NCBI GenBank assembly: GCA_031255055.1
Contig: JAIRTG010000061.1
Location: 1 to 11,166, forward strand
DNA: 11,166 bases
Direction of reading: 5' to 3'
Source of the DNA: Prevotellaceae bacterium
Lineage (GTDB): Bacteria > Bacteroidota > Bacteroidia > Bacteroidales > Paludibacteraceae
The notes beneath the pieces are model-generated. The model was not told the origin of the DNA, made no database searches, and saw nothing but the letters and a program-made list of their open reading frames with translations. Of this stretch, positions 1 to 6,590 are shown piece after piece (position 1 is the first letter of the stretch; each line of letters starts with the position of its first letter). The translations under genes were made by a program, and so were the position numbers.

Positions 1-16
1 TTCATTCTTCCCATGT

Positions 17-55
17 GGGGAGACTCTCTCCCCTACTTATCTTTCTCTTTCTTCA
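17..55 (+). repeat. G-rich hairpin with pyrimidine tail, short copy
   Basis: GGGGAGA (17-23), loop CTC, TCTCCCC (27-33) forms a perfect 7-bp stem. It is followed by a pyrimidine-rich tail that includes CTTTCTCTTTCTT. Hairpin plus tail resembles the 3' end of the larger repeat at 371-404 and 3611-3644, but the stem sequence differs while remaining fully paired. It could be a terminator-like end of a gene left of the window. The tail is CT-rich rather than a pure T run, so this is uncertain. Confidence 0.5.
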
Positions 56-180
56 TTTGGTGTACTATCCGACGGACGGAACGAGCGCACGGTCGTGACG
101 AAAAAGGAAGCTGCGGATACCCGGAGCTGCCATTTTGTCTCTTTTAGCGAGGACGTTGTCAGTAAAAGCGAGGACCGAGG

Positions 181-420
181 ATAGTGATTAGTGTTTAGTG
201 TTTAGTGTTTAGTGCAGATTCGCTATGATTAATCGCTAATCACTAATCACTAATCACTAATCACTAATCGCTAATCACTAATCGCTATTTAAACACTGTC
301 TTACGGGGCGTTGCGGGGGAGCGCCCCCCCGAGGGGGTAGCGGGAGACCGCCGAAGGCGGGCTGAAGCGAGGGGGAGACTTCCCCCCCCCTAATTCTCTT
401 TCTTAGTGTTTAGTGATTCG
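181..420 (+). repeat. Composite repeat copy A (heptamer arrays plus GC-rich hairpins)
   Basis: Left array: ATTAGTG (187-193) and three TTTAGTG units (194-214). A short spacer, 215-230, follows. Right array: TAATCRC units in the opposite sense (231-285, seven full units). The two arrays can pair with each other into a long AT-rich hairpin. Then comes TATTTAAACACTG and a GC-rich module (305-390) with a perfect CCGCC-GAA-GGCGG hairpin and GGGGGA-GACT-TCCCCC (371-386), a TAATTCTCTTTCTT tail, and a final TTAGTGTTTAGTG (403-415). Positions 271-413 match 3511-3653 at 138 of 143 bases. This copy precedes the His-rich gene. The rest of the 5' gene-free stretch (56-180) shows no feature I can support. 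Confidence 0.85.
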
Positions 421-457
421 TGACGATTCTGCAATGTGACGATTTGGATTTTATTGC

Positions 458-465
458 TACCTTTG
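458..465 (+). promoter_or_regulatory. Bacteroidota -7 promoter box before the His-rich gene
   Basis: TACCTTTG fits the TAnnTTTG -7 consensus of the Bacteroidota primary sigma factor. I see no good TTTG -33 box at the usual 19-21 bp spacing. If it is used, transcription starts near 470. That rules out the upstream in-frame GTG at 436 and favours the ATG at 493 or 505 for the following gene. The box lies just after repeat copy A. Confidence 0.55.
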
Positions 466-492
466 CGGAAATTTTTTTACTTGATAAGTAAG

Positions 493-840
493 ATGACCAT
501 AAGGATGACCAATAAAATACGAACAGCGACGACGGTTTTTATACTGTCGTTGTTTTTGTTTTATTGGTCGGTACTGGCTTTCTGTATGCACCGGCATACG
601 GTTGATGGACACCTTGTCATGCACGCACACCCTTACGCAAATCCGTTGCACCAACATAGCGCTAACGAATATGTGCTGATACATCACCTCAATCTTTATA
701 ATACGACGCCCGATGTTGTCGCCGATTATTCTATGACTGTTTTCAGGCAAATGATGTCGGATAGCTGGGTGGTTGTCTATCAAAAAAACGATTCCGGCGA
801 ACAGATTTATTTCTCGCTTCGCGCCCCCCCAAGGTGTTAA
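493..840 (+). CDS. Small His-rich membrane-anchored protein next to a TonB receptor
   Basis: This is a 115-residue protein. A hydrophobic segment at about residues 13-30 (FILSLFLFYWSVLAF) looks like a signal anchor or uncleaved signal peptide. It is followed by a histidine cluster (MHRHTVDGHLVMHAHP, then LHQH and IHH), nine His within about 35 residues, which suggests binding of a metal ion or a metal-containing ligand. The C-terminus ends SLRAPPRC. From memory, short His-rich proteins ending in a similar LRAPP motif occur upstream of TonB receptors in Bacteroidales. I have not searched for homologues. The frame is also open from a GTG at 436, but the promoter box at 458-465 makes ATG 493 (or 505, preceded by AAGG) more likely. 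The receptor gene begins 213 bp downstream on the same strand, so the two may share a transcript. The transported substrate cannot be read from the sequence. Confidence 0.65.
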   Translation: MTIRMTNKIRTATTVFILSLFLFYWSVLAFCMHRHTVDGHLVMHAHPYANPLHQHSANEYVLIHHLNLYNTTPDVVADYSMTVFRQMMSDSWVVVYQKNDSGEQIYFSLRAPPRC

Positions 841-864
841 TACATATCGTTCAATAAATTTAGT

Positions 865-924
865 CGTTTTACGTCACTCGGCTGCAGCAAAACAAGTTTT
901 CCTGCTGCCGAGTGACGCAAAACG
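865..924. repeat. 29-bp near-perfect inverted repeat with 2-nt loop
   Basis: The arms 865-893 and 896-924 pair at 26 of 29 positions (mismatches at 871/918, 883/906 and 888/901), separated only by AA. The core is CGTCACTCGGC against GCCGAGTGACG. It lies between the His-rich gene and the receptor gene. Both arms begin or end with CGTTTT/AAAACG, so it could act as a weak bidirectional terminator or attenuator. Its length and symmetry also fit a dispersed palindromic repeat. No second copy lies in this window. Confidence 0.85.
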
Positions 925-1053
925 TTCTCTTCCGATAATTTCTTTTCGGAAAAATTGAACTGTCCGACGAATGTGAACTTGCGTTTGTCGACTCTTTTGT
1001 TGTCGATAACCGTCAAGTCCGAGCTTTTTATGTATAACATCAAAAAAATAAAA

Positions 1054-3459
1054 ATGAATTCTATTAAAAATACGACTACGCTTAAAGTAATACTTTTAGT
1101 ATGCATGGCATTCGTTGCCAACATGACATTCGCTCAACATGCCAAACTGAGCGATGCTAATATTTTCGGACATATCGTTAGTCAGCAAGGCGAACACATC
1201 CCCTATATGACGGTATCTGTCAAAAATACAACGATCGGCACAACTTCCGACGCTACAGGACATTATAAACTGACTAATTTGCCGGAAGGCCAACTTGTTA
1301 TTGTGGTGCAGGGTGTGGGATACGAACCAAAGGAACAAGCGGTTATAATGCTCCGTGACGAAACGCAGGAAATCAATTTTACGGTCGATGAGGATGTGTT
1401 ACTCCTCAAAGAAGTGGTTGTTTCGGCCGGAAGAAGTGCGCAAATCCGCACCGAAGCCCCGATAATTGTGACTACGGTCGGACTGAAAATGCTCGAAACA
1501 ACACAAGCGACCGTACTGGGAGACGGACTGAATTTTTGTGCCGGCTTGCGCTACGAAAATGATTGCCAGAATTGTGGTTTTTCGCAAATTCGGATGAACG
1601 GAATGGATGGTTCGTATTCGCAGATTCTTATCAATAGCCGACCGATTTTCACCGGATTGGCAGGCGTTTACGGACTTGAACTTATACCCGCCAATATGCT
1701 CGAACGCATTGAGATTGTTCGCGGTGGCGGCTCGGCGCTTTATGGGTCAAATGCCATTGCCGGTACGGTTAACCTGATTCTGCGCGAACCGGTGCGCAAC
1801 GCTTTTGAAGCCGGTTTCAATACCTTACTTGTCGGAAATGCCGCAAGACCCGACCATAATGCCAATTTCAACGCCTCGCTCGTTACCGACAATAGAATAA
1901 CAGGTATGGCCGTTTTCGGTAATATGCGGCAGCGAGAACTGTTTGATGCCAACGGCGACGGATTTTCGGAAATTGCACCAATGAAAAATCTTGTCCTCGG
2001 TACGCGAATATTTCACCGTATTTCGTCGCGTAACAAATTGATTTTGGATTTCTTTAATATTCGCGAGGAACGCAGCGGCGGAAATAAACAGGATTATCCC
2101 GAACACGAGCGAGATATTTGTGAAGCCGTAAAGCACGATATGAAAACAGCCGCCCTCACTTTCGAGCAGTATTTTCGCACGAGTGACATGTTGTCGGTTT
2201 TTGCTTCGGGACAGTTTTTAGACCGTAATTCTTACTACGGTGCAGCGCAATCGTTGAACAGTTACGGCAATACCAAAGACCGTACTTACAATGTCGGTGC
2301 GCAGTACAAGGCAAATTTTCGAATGAAAGAACGCCCGGAAGCAACACTTGTGAGCGGCTTGGAACATACCGGCTCGTATCTTATCGACAAAAAGTCGGGC
2401 TACCCCGATTATGACAATGCCGTTATCGAAAACGGCGTGATTCTATCTGTTCCGCACACCGACAATACGGTTACTTCCGATCAGTCGCTCAACACCTACG
2501 GCGCGTTTGCACAGTACGAAATGCGGATTTTCAAGTGGAAACTCTCTGTCGGCGGCCGTTTCGAGCATTACCGAATCGACGAGCGACAAGAGCTGTCGGG
2601 CAACAAATCGGGCAATGTGTTTATTCCGCGAACTACGCTGATGTTCGACATTACGCCGAATTTGCAAGTCCGTGCCGCTTACTCTCGCGGTTATCGCGCA
2701 CCGCAAATTTTCGACGAAGATCTGCATATCGAAACTTCCGGTTCGCGCCGTGTGACACACCGAAACGCCGCCGACCTGAAACAGGAAAATTCATCGAGTT
2801 ACACATTTTCGCTCGATTTCAACAAACGCATCGGGAAAGTCAATACAGGGCTGCTTGTTGAAGGATTTATGACACAACTGCACAATCCTTTCCGTAACGA
2901 AATCGGTGCGTCGGACGAAAACGGCGCCGTTGTTTATACTCGTATCAATGCCAAAGACGGCGCAACGGTGGCAGGCGTAAATATGGAGTTAAAACTGGCT
3001 GTTGCCGACAAATTGACCGTCAATGGTGGTTTTACGGCACAATCAAGCCGTTATAAAGAGGCGGGCGATTTCGACGAAAAACGTTTTTTCCGTACGCCCG
3101 ACACCTACGGTTTCATCACTGCCGACTGGGATTTCTTCAAAAATTTCGGCCTTTCCCTAACCGGAAATTATACAGGTAAAATGCTTGTTCCTTATTTTGG
3201 CGTTGATTTGCCCGAAGGCGATCTGCGTGATGCGGGCGAATTACGGATTTCAAAACCGTTTTTCGATGCCGGAATGAAATTAGCGTACAATATGAAACTT
3301 TCGAACGAAGTCAAAATTCAGTGGTTTGCCGGTATGAAAAACATTTTTAACTCCTATCAGGCGGACTTCGATAGAGGTATCGACCGCGACCCTGCTTATG
3401 TTTACGGACCGGCACTGCCACGAACATGTTATATCGGTTTCAAACTTGGCTATGATTAG
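1054..3459 (+). CDS. TonB-dependent outer-membrane receptor
   Basis: This 801-aa outer-membrane receptor would import a scarce ligand using TonB-ExbBD energy. Start ATG 1054 gives a typical signal peptide (KVILLVCMAFVANMTFAQ, cleavage after about residue 28). In-frame starts at 955 (TTG) and 1030 would place 33 or 8 extra residues before it. Domains: carboxypeptidase-D-like beta domain (about 36-115, with GTTSDATGHYKL and LVVxVGY-like features), a TonB-box-like stretch EVVVSAGR (120-127), plug (about 130-245, including IRMNGMDG, ERIEIVRGGGSALYGSNAIAGTVNLI), then a 22-strand-type barrel. The plug carries a Cys pair, NDCQNCGF (169-176). A YRAP motif (547-550), known from haem and some other receptors, is present. 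The C-terminus is GFKLGYD, and the last codon and stop belong to repeat copy B. Together with the His-rich neighbour this suggests a metal, haem or cobalamin-type ligand, but the substrate is inferred only. Confidence 0.93.
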   Translation: MNSIKNTTTLKVILLVCMAFVANMTFAQHAKLSDANIFGHIVSQQGEHIPYMTVSVKNTTIGTTSDATGHYKLTNLPEGQLVIVVQGVGYEPKEQAVIMLRDETQEINFTVDEDVLLLKEVVVSAGRSAQIRTEAPIIVTTVGLKMLETTQATVLGDGLNFCAGLRYENDCQNCGFSQIRMNGMDGSYSQILINSRPIFTGLAGVYGLELIPANMLERIEIVRGGGSALYGSNAIAGTVNLILREPVRNAFEAGFNTLLVGNAARPDHNANFNASLVTDNRITGMAVFGNMRQRELFDANGDGFSEIAPMKNLVLGTRIFHRISSRNKLILDFFNIREERSGGNKQDYPEHERDICEAVKHDMKTAALTFEQYFRTSDMLSVFASGQFLDRNSYYGAAQSLNSYGNTKDRTYNVGAQYKANFRMKERPEATLVSGLEHTGSYLIDKKSGYPDYDNAVIENGVILSVPHTDNTVTSDQSLNTYGAFAQYEMRIFKWKLSVGGRFEHYRIDERQELSGNKSGNVFIPRTTLMFDITPNLQVRAAYSRGYRAPQIFDEDLHIETSGSRRVTHRNAADLKQENSSSYTFSLDFNKRIGKVNTGLLVEGFMTQLHNPFRNEIGASDENGAVVYTRINAKDGATVAGVNMELKLAVADKLTVNGGFTAQSSRYKEAGDFDEKRFFRTPDTYGFITADWDFFKNFGLSLTGNYTGKMLVPYFGVDLPEGDLRDAGELRISKPFFDAGMKLAYNMKLSNEVKIQWFAGMKNIFNSYQADFDRGIDRDPAYVYGPALPRTCYIGFKLGYD

Positions 3460-3654
3460 TGTTTAGTGTTTAGTGTTTAGTGCTGATTCGCTATAATTAA
3501 ACACTAAACACTAATCACTAATCACTATTTAAACACTGTCTTACGGGGCGTTGCGGGGCAGCGCCCCGCAGAGGGGGTAGCGGAAGACCGCCGAAGGCGG
3601 GCTGAAGCGAGGGGGAGACTTCCCCCCCCCTAATTCTCTTTCTTAGTGTTTAGC
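3454..3654 (+). repeat. Composite repeat copy B
   Basis: This is the second direct copy of the composite repeat. It starts with GATTAGTG, whose GATTAG is also the last Asp codon and stop of the receptor gene. Three TTTAGTG units follow, a CTGATTCGCTATAATT spacer, and a shorter right array (TAAACAC, TAATCAC, TAATCAC). The GC-rich module 3545-3630 contains a perfect 8-bp stem TGCGGGGC-AGC-GCCCCGCA (3552-3570), CCGCC-GAA-GGCGG, and GGGGGA-GACT-TCCCCC (3611-3626) with a TAATTCTCTTTCTT tail. It differs from copy A in array length and at five aligned bases, three of which lie in the TGCGGGGC stem. The remaining 3655-3749 is unremarkable apart from a G7 run (3734-3740). Confidence 0.85.
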
Positions 3655-3749
3655 GTCTTGTAATGAAACAACGTTCGCGGATAGTAGCTGTGACGAAAGC
3701 AATCTTGTCTCGGTTTGTGCCTCGCAATTGGCAGGGGGGGAGCGTCTAA

Positions 3750-5030
3750 TCACTGATTTGTCATATCGTTCAGGATCGTGCTTTCGTACTCGGCCTTACG
3801 TTCAAAGAATTTTTTCACCAGTTGTGTCTTTTGTCGGTTCATCCGGAACTGCATATCGGGATGTTTGGCGGCATACCGCATCAGATGCCGGATACCGGTA
3901 CGTTCCAGCGCCCTTTTCAGCACAGGAATCTGTTCAAAGTCGACCGTAAGGAAGAAACTCAGCTTGTCCATTTCCAGAAACTTGGTATCCTCCTTTTGCA
4001 GTCCCAGTTCTCTGTGCAGGGAAGCGCCTTCTACGACCTCTTCCGACACCAGCGGGAGAAAAGTCATGACTATCAGTCGGCGATTTCGGATCACAAAGGG
4101 GAAATAGCCGAATCTCACCACCTGATCTCCGTCTTGGGTATAACATTCCAGCAACGGGCGTCCGGAAATAGTATACGCCACCCGGTGCATATACAGCAGC
4201 GGTTCCATCACATAATAGTTTTTTTGGTGTGCCGGGAATATATCTATCCGTTCTTTCGCCCGTTGCAGCGCGTGCGACTGGATAAAAATATCCAGATACA
4301 CAAACGGTTTTTCGTCTTTATGAAAGATGAACCATCGGTCGATTTTTGCGTCGTAGGCCGGGAGGGAGATATTGCGTCCGGCGCGGACACGGAAAGCAGT
4401 CCGATCTTTACCGTTATAGGAGAAGCGGATCGTTTTAGGTTCTTCCGACGACAGGAAAACGGTCGATGAGATATAGCTTTTCCCTTTTTTATTTTCGAAT
4501 CTCCAGTTATATCCGTAGATACGGAAGTTCACTTTAGAGATCATCATCACCGTTTGGCGGATATGTGTAGACACCGGTATCAGGTCATCGTTCACCCGAT
4601 CATCTTTGAAGCGCTCGACGAGTCGGTCGAAGATTTCGGCTTGTTCCGGTCTCAAGACGCCCAATTCGCGTGCATTCATCACCACCATCGAGAAAGCGAC
4701 GCCGTATGTAGCCAATTCCAGGAAGGAGAGTCCGACACTTTCGTCTCCAAAACAATTATTCCGCAGAAAGCGGTGAGTCGATTCCGCCACGAAATCGACC
4801 AATCGTCCCGGTACTCGGTGACCTTCTTCGACCCTGAAACGTGGCGATTCTGCTTTCAGCAGGCAGATCAGACGTCGTTGTTGTTTCGAGAATCGGTCAA
4901 AGATCGCCGGATCGAAGCCGTACACCCGAAGAATTTTGCGTATAACCATACATGTATGGTCGACAGAAGTTTTACTCATCGGGTCACGACGTACTTGCGG
5001 GGGCTGTTTTTTCTTTCTCTTTTGTGGCAT
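3750..5030 (-). CDS. Conserved-looking protein of unknown function, 426 aa
   Basis: I do not recognise a named family. The N-terminus is very basic (PQKRKKKQPPQVRR, residues 2-15). Residues 30-165 look mostly helical. The second half (about 185-350) alternates hydrophobic strands and contains SHALQRAKER (252-261). From memory, similar SHAxxRxxER stretches followed by a GYFPxVxxNxxxxxTFLxL-like strand occur in uncharacterised Bacteroidota proteins. There is no signal peptide and no membrane segment, so it is probably cytoplasmic. Start ATG 5030 lies 33 bp after a TAAATTTG -7 box on the same strand, which supports it over the internal ATG at 4979. The gene stands alone, convergent with the receptor gene, and its TGA stop lies inside a TAATCAC heptamer like those of the repeats. 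The basic N-terminus could bind nucleic acid, but this is a guess. Confidence 0.8.
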   Translation of the reverse strand: MPQKRKKKQPPQVRRDPMSKTSVDHTCMVIRKILRVYGFDPAIFDRFSKQQRRLICLLKAESPRFRVEEGHRVPGRLVDFVAESTHRFLRNNCFGDESVGLSFLELATYGVAFSMVVMNARELGVLRPEQAEIFDRLVERFKDDRVNDDLIPVSTHIRQTVMMISKVNFRIYGYNWRFENKKGKSYISSTVFLSSEEPKTIRFSYNGKDRTAFRVRAGRNISLPAYDAKIDRWFIFHKDEKPFVYLDIFIQSHALQRAKERIDIFPAHQKNYYVMEPLLYMHRVAYTISGRPLLECYTQDGDQVVRFGYFPFVIRNRRLIVMTFLPLVSEEVVEGASLHRELGLQKEDTKFLEMDKLSFFLTVDFEQIPVLKRALERTGIRHLMRYAAKHPDMQFRMNRQKTQLVKKFFERKAEYESTILNDMTNQ

Positions 5031-5062
5031 ATTTCGCGTTTGGGGGGATTAGTTTACAGCCA

Positions 5063-5070
5063 CAAATTTA
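5063..5070 (-). promoter_or_regulatory. -7 promoter box of the 426-aa protein gene
   Basis: On the minus strand this reads TAAATTTG, matching TAnnTTTG. A -33 box at the usual distance is poor (TGTG at 5092-5095). The box is 33 bp upstream of the ATG at 5030. The 15-bp perfect palindrome at 5101-5115 lies just upstream of it. Confidence 0.5.
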
Positions 5071-5100
5071 ATAGGAAAACTCCGGATTATTCACAGATTT

Positions 5101-5115
5101 TTGAATTTAATTCAA
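5101..5115. promoter_or_regulatory. Perfect 15-bp palindrome upstream of the 426-aa protein gene
   Basis: TTGAATT-T-AATTCAA is a perfect inverted repeat, 31 bp upstream of the minus-strand -7 box. Its size and position fit a site for a dimeric regulator, but AT-rich palindromes also arise by chance. Confidence 0.3.
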
Positions 5116-5166
5116 GATTTTGAACCGTCGGCTCATCTTGTCGGTGATGAAAGATTCGTCACGTCG

Positions 5167-5212
5167 GAAGAAAGAGAAAGAGAAAGAGATTTAGGTGGGG
5201 GAAGTCTCCCCC
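5167..5212 (-). terminator. G-rich hairpin with CT-rich tail after aspartate kinase
   Basis: On the minus strand, GGGGGA (5212-5207), loop GACT, TCCCCC (5202-5197) is followed by ACCTAAATCTCTTTCTCTTT and continues CT-rich. This is the same hairpin-plus-tail as at 371-404 and 3611-3644. It lies about 60 bp downstream of the aspartate kinase stop, where a terminator is expected. The tail is CT-rich rather than T-only, so termination is inferred. The rest of the 5031-5274 gap shows only the promoter and palindrome listed separately. Confidence 0.5.
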
Positions 5213-5274
5213 CAAAAATACCTCTTCCCTACGGGCATTGCACGAAAACATCCCGCACGCAGTATAATCAGGTG

Positions 5275-6531
5275 TTATTTTTGGCGCATCAGGTAGCGTG
5301 CGCTTTTCCGGGTACGCTGCGAAAGCAGGATTTCCCGTCCTTTGGTACTTTTCTCAATGATTTCGTCTGTTGTCCCCCGAATCGTAAGCAGTTCAAGATC
5401 CCTGTTATAGCTTACCCTAAACTCATTCGACAACTCGTCTAAAGCGCCGGTCAGATAGCGGTTGTCGTCCACGCAGACAGAAATGCTGATAGCGGAACTT
5501 TGTACCAGCGAGACTTTGAGCCGGTGCTTGTTCATGACCGTGAACGCTTTTGTGAGACTTTCTTCCAAAACAAAGGAGAAATCGCGCGGACGCATGGTGA
5601 CAAGTACCAAATTGTTGCGCAGGATGAGAATCGGAACGGATATGGGCTTCTGGATCCTGCCCCTGATGACCGAACCGATTGCCGAGGGGTCGTTGAAGGG
5701 ACGGACGTATAGCGGAATTTTTTTGTTTTCGAGCGGTTTGATCGTTTTCGGGTGTATCACCTGGGCACCGCTGTAGGCCAGTTCAACGGCGTCCAGATAG
5801 CTCAATTCGGGAATGTGTACCGTATTTTCAAAAATGCGCGGGTCGGCATTCAAGATTCCCGGAACGTCTTTCCAGATACTGACGCTTTCGACATTCAGCA
5901 GATTCCCCACAACGGCAGCCGTATAATCGGAACCTTCGCGTCCCAAAGTTGTCGGGTTGCCGTTGATATTGGCGCCGATGAATCCCTGTCCGATATAAAT
6001 TTTCGATTCGGAAAAGTCGGCGGCTTTCTCTATGCGCTCCTGCGATTCTTCCATGCGTACGTTGGCCTCCCTGAAATTGCTGTCGGTGACCAATAGTTTG
6101 CGCATGTCGAGCCATTTGTTTGCAACGCCCGACTCGCTGAGGTAGGCCGAAACAATTTTTGTCGAGATAATTTCGCCATAAGATACCAGTCTGTCGTAGC
6201 ATTTGTCGTAATCGTCGGCAGGCTCTTCGTCGATGTATTTTCTTATCTCATCAAAAACAGGCGCGATAACCGCTCGCCCGTTTTCGGGATTCGCAAACAA
6301 TGCATCAATGATTTCGTTGTGATATGACGCTACTTCGGCCAATTTTGCCAACGCATCTACATCTTTCACTTTCATAAAATGATCCAGAACAATTTCCATC
6401 GCATTGGTTGTTTTCCCCATCGCCGAAACTACAATGAACAAATCGTCTTCGACCGCCGAAACAATGCGCAAAATGTTTCGTATGCCTTCTGCCGAACGAA
6501 CAGACGCTCCTCCGAATTTATATACTTTCAT
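5275..6531 (-). CDS. lysC: Aspartate kinase (monofunctional)
   Basis: The enzyme phosphorylates L-aspartate with ATP to L-aspartyl-4-phosphate, the committed step to lysine, diaminopimelate, threonine and methionine. The 418 residues begin MKVYKFGGASV; ATG 6531 is chosen because the KFGGxSV nucleotide-binding motif (5-11) sits at its usual place near the N-terminus, while upstream extension to 6612 adds unrelated residues and runs through the promoter. Other family motifs: VVSAMGKTTN (34-43), TTLGREGSDYTA (194-205), WKDVPGILNADPR (220-232), YSGAQVIHPKTI (253-264). From about residue 300 there is a C-terminal ACT-type regulatory region, consistent with feedback control by an amino-acid end product; which one cannot be told. 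No homoserine dehydrogenase domain is fused. The gene appears monocistronic, divergent from the DUF177 operon. The symbol is by family role, since the paralogue type is not certain. Confidence 0.93.
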   Translation of the reverse strand: MKVYKFGGASVRSAEGIRNILRIVSAVEDDLFIVVSAMGKTTNAMEIVLDHFMKVKDVDALAKLAEVASYHNEIIDALFANPENGRAVIAPVFDEIRKYIDEEPADDYDKCYDRLVSYGEIISTKIVSAYLSESGVANKWLDMRKLLVTDSNFREANVRMEESQERIEKAADFSESKIYIGQGFIGANINGNPTTLGREGSDYTAAVVGNLLNVESVSIWKDVPGILNADPRIFENTVHIPELSYLDAVELAYSGAQVIHPKTIKPLENKKIPLYVRPFNDPSAIGSVIRGRIQKPISVPILILRNNLVLVTMRPRDFSFVLEESLTKAFTVMNKHRLKVSLVQSSAISISVCVDDNRYLTGALDELSNEFRVSYNRDLELLTIRGTTDEIIEKSTKGREILLSQRTRKSARYLMRQK

Positions 6532-6570
6532 GTTTGGTCTAATTTGGTTGATTCGCTTTTTTAAAAACGC

Positions 6571-6578
6571 CAAAAGTA
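6571..6578 (-). promoter_or_regulatory. -7 promoter box of aspartate kinase
   Basis: On the minus strand this reads TACTTTTG, a match to TAnnTTTG, 39 bp upstream of the ATG at 6531. A TTTT stretch at 6602-6599 could be a weak -33 element with 20-bp spacing. That stretch lies within the left arm of the 12-bp inverted repeat 6591-6631. Confidence 0.6.
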
Positions 6579-6590
6579 TAAATTCTTTTC

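Noticed and set aside
1..147. Open frame running from the left edge to a TAG at 145-147 on the plus strand
   Set aside because: The translation begins in the hairpin-and-tail element and reads as low-complexity Phe/Ser then Arg-rich sequence. It has no protein-like pattern or recognisable C-terminus.
187..285. CRISPR array
   Set aside because: The units are 7 bp in direct tandem without spacers, and there are no cas genes.
436..492. GTG 436 as the start of the His-rich gene
   Set aside because: The promoter box at 458-465 lies inside this stretch, so the added codons would probably not be transcribed. The shorter start gives a normal signal-anchor N-terminus.
824..830. C7 run near the 3' end of the His-rich gene as a phase-variation site
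   Set aside because: It is only seven bases long and lies seven codons from the stop, so slippage would alter just the tail. No sign of variation can be seen from one sequence.
773..958. Plus-strand frame overlapping the end of the His-rich gene and the long palindrome
   Set aside because: It mostly translates the palindrome and intergenic sequence. The alternative end SLRAPPRC in the main frame looks like the natural C-terminus.
3822..4469. Long plus-strand frame (215 codons) opposite the 426-aa gene
   Set aside because: It is antisense to a frame with normal start, promoter and protein-like composition. Its own translation lacks domain features.
5152..5277. GA-rich stretch (GAAAGA units, 5169-5189) as a ribosome-binding or coding feature
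   Set aside because: It is the reverse complement of the CT-rich tail of the hairpin element and lies between two minus-strand genes, so it needs no other explanation.
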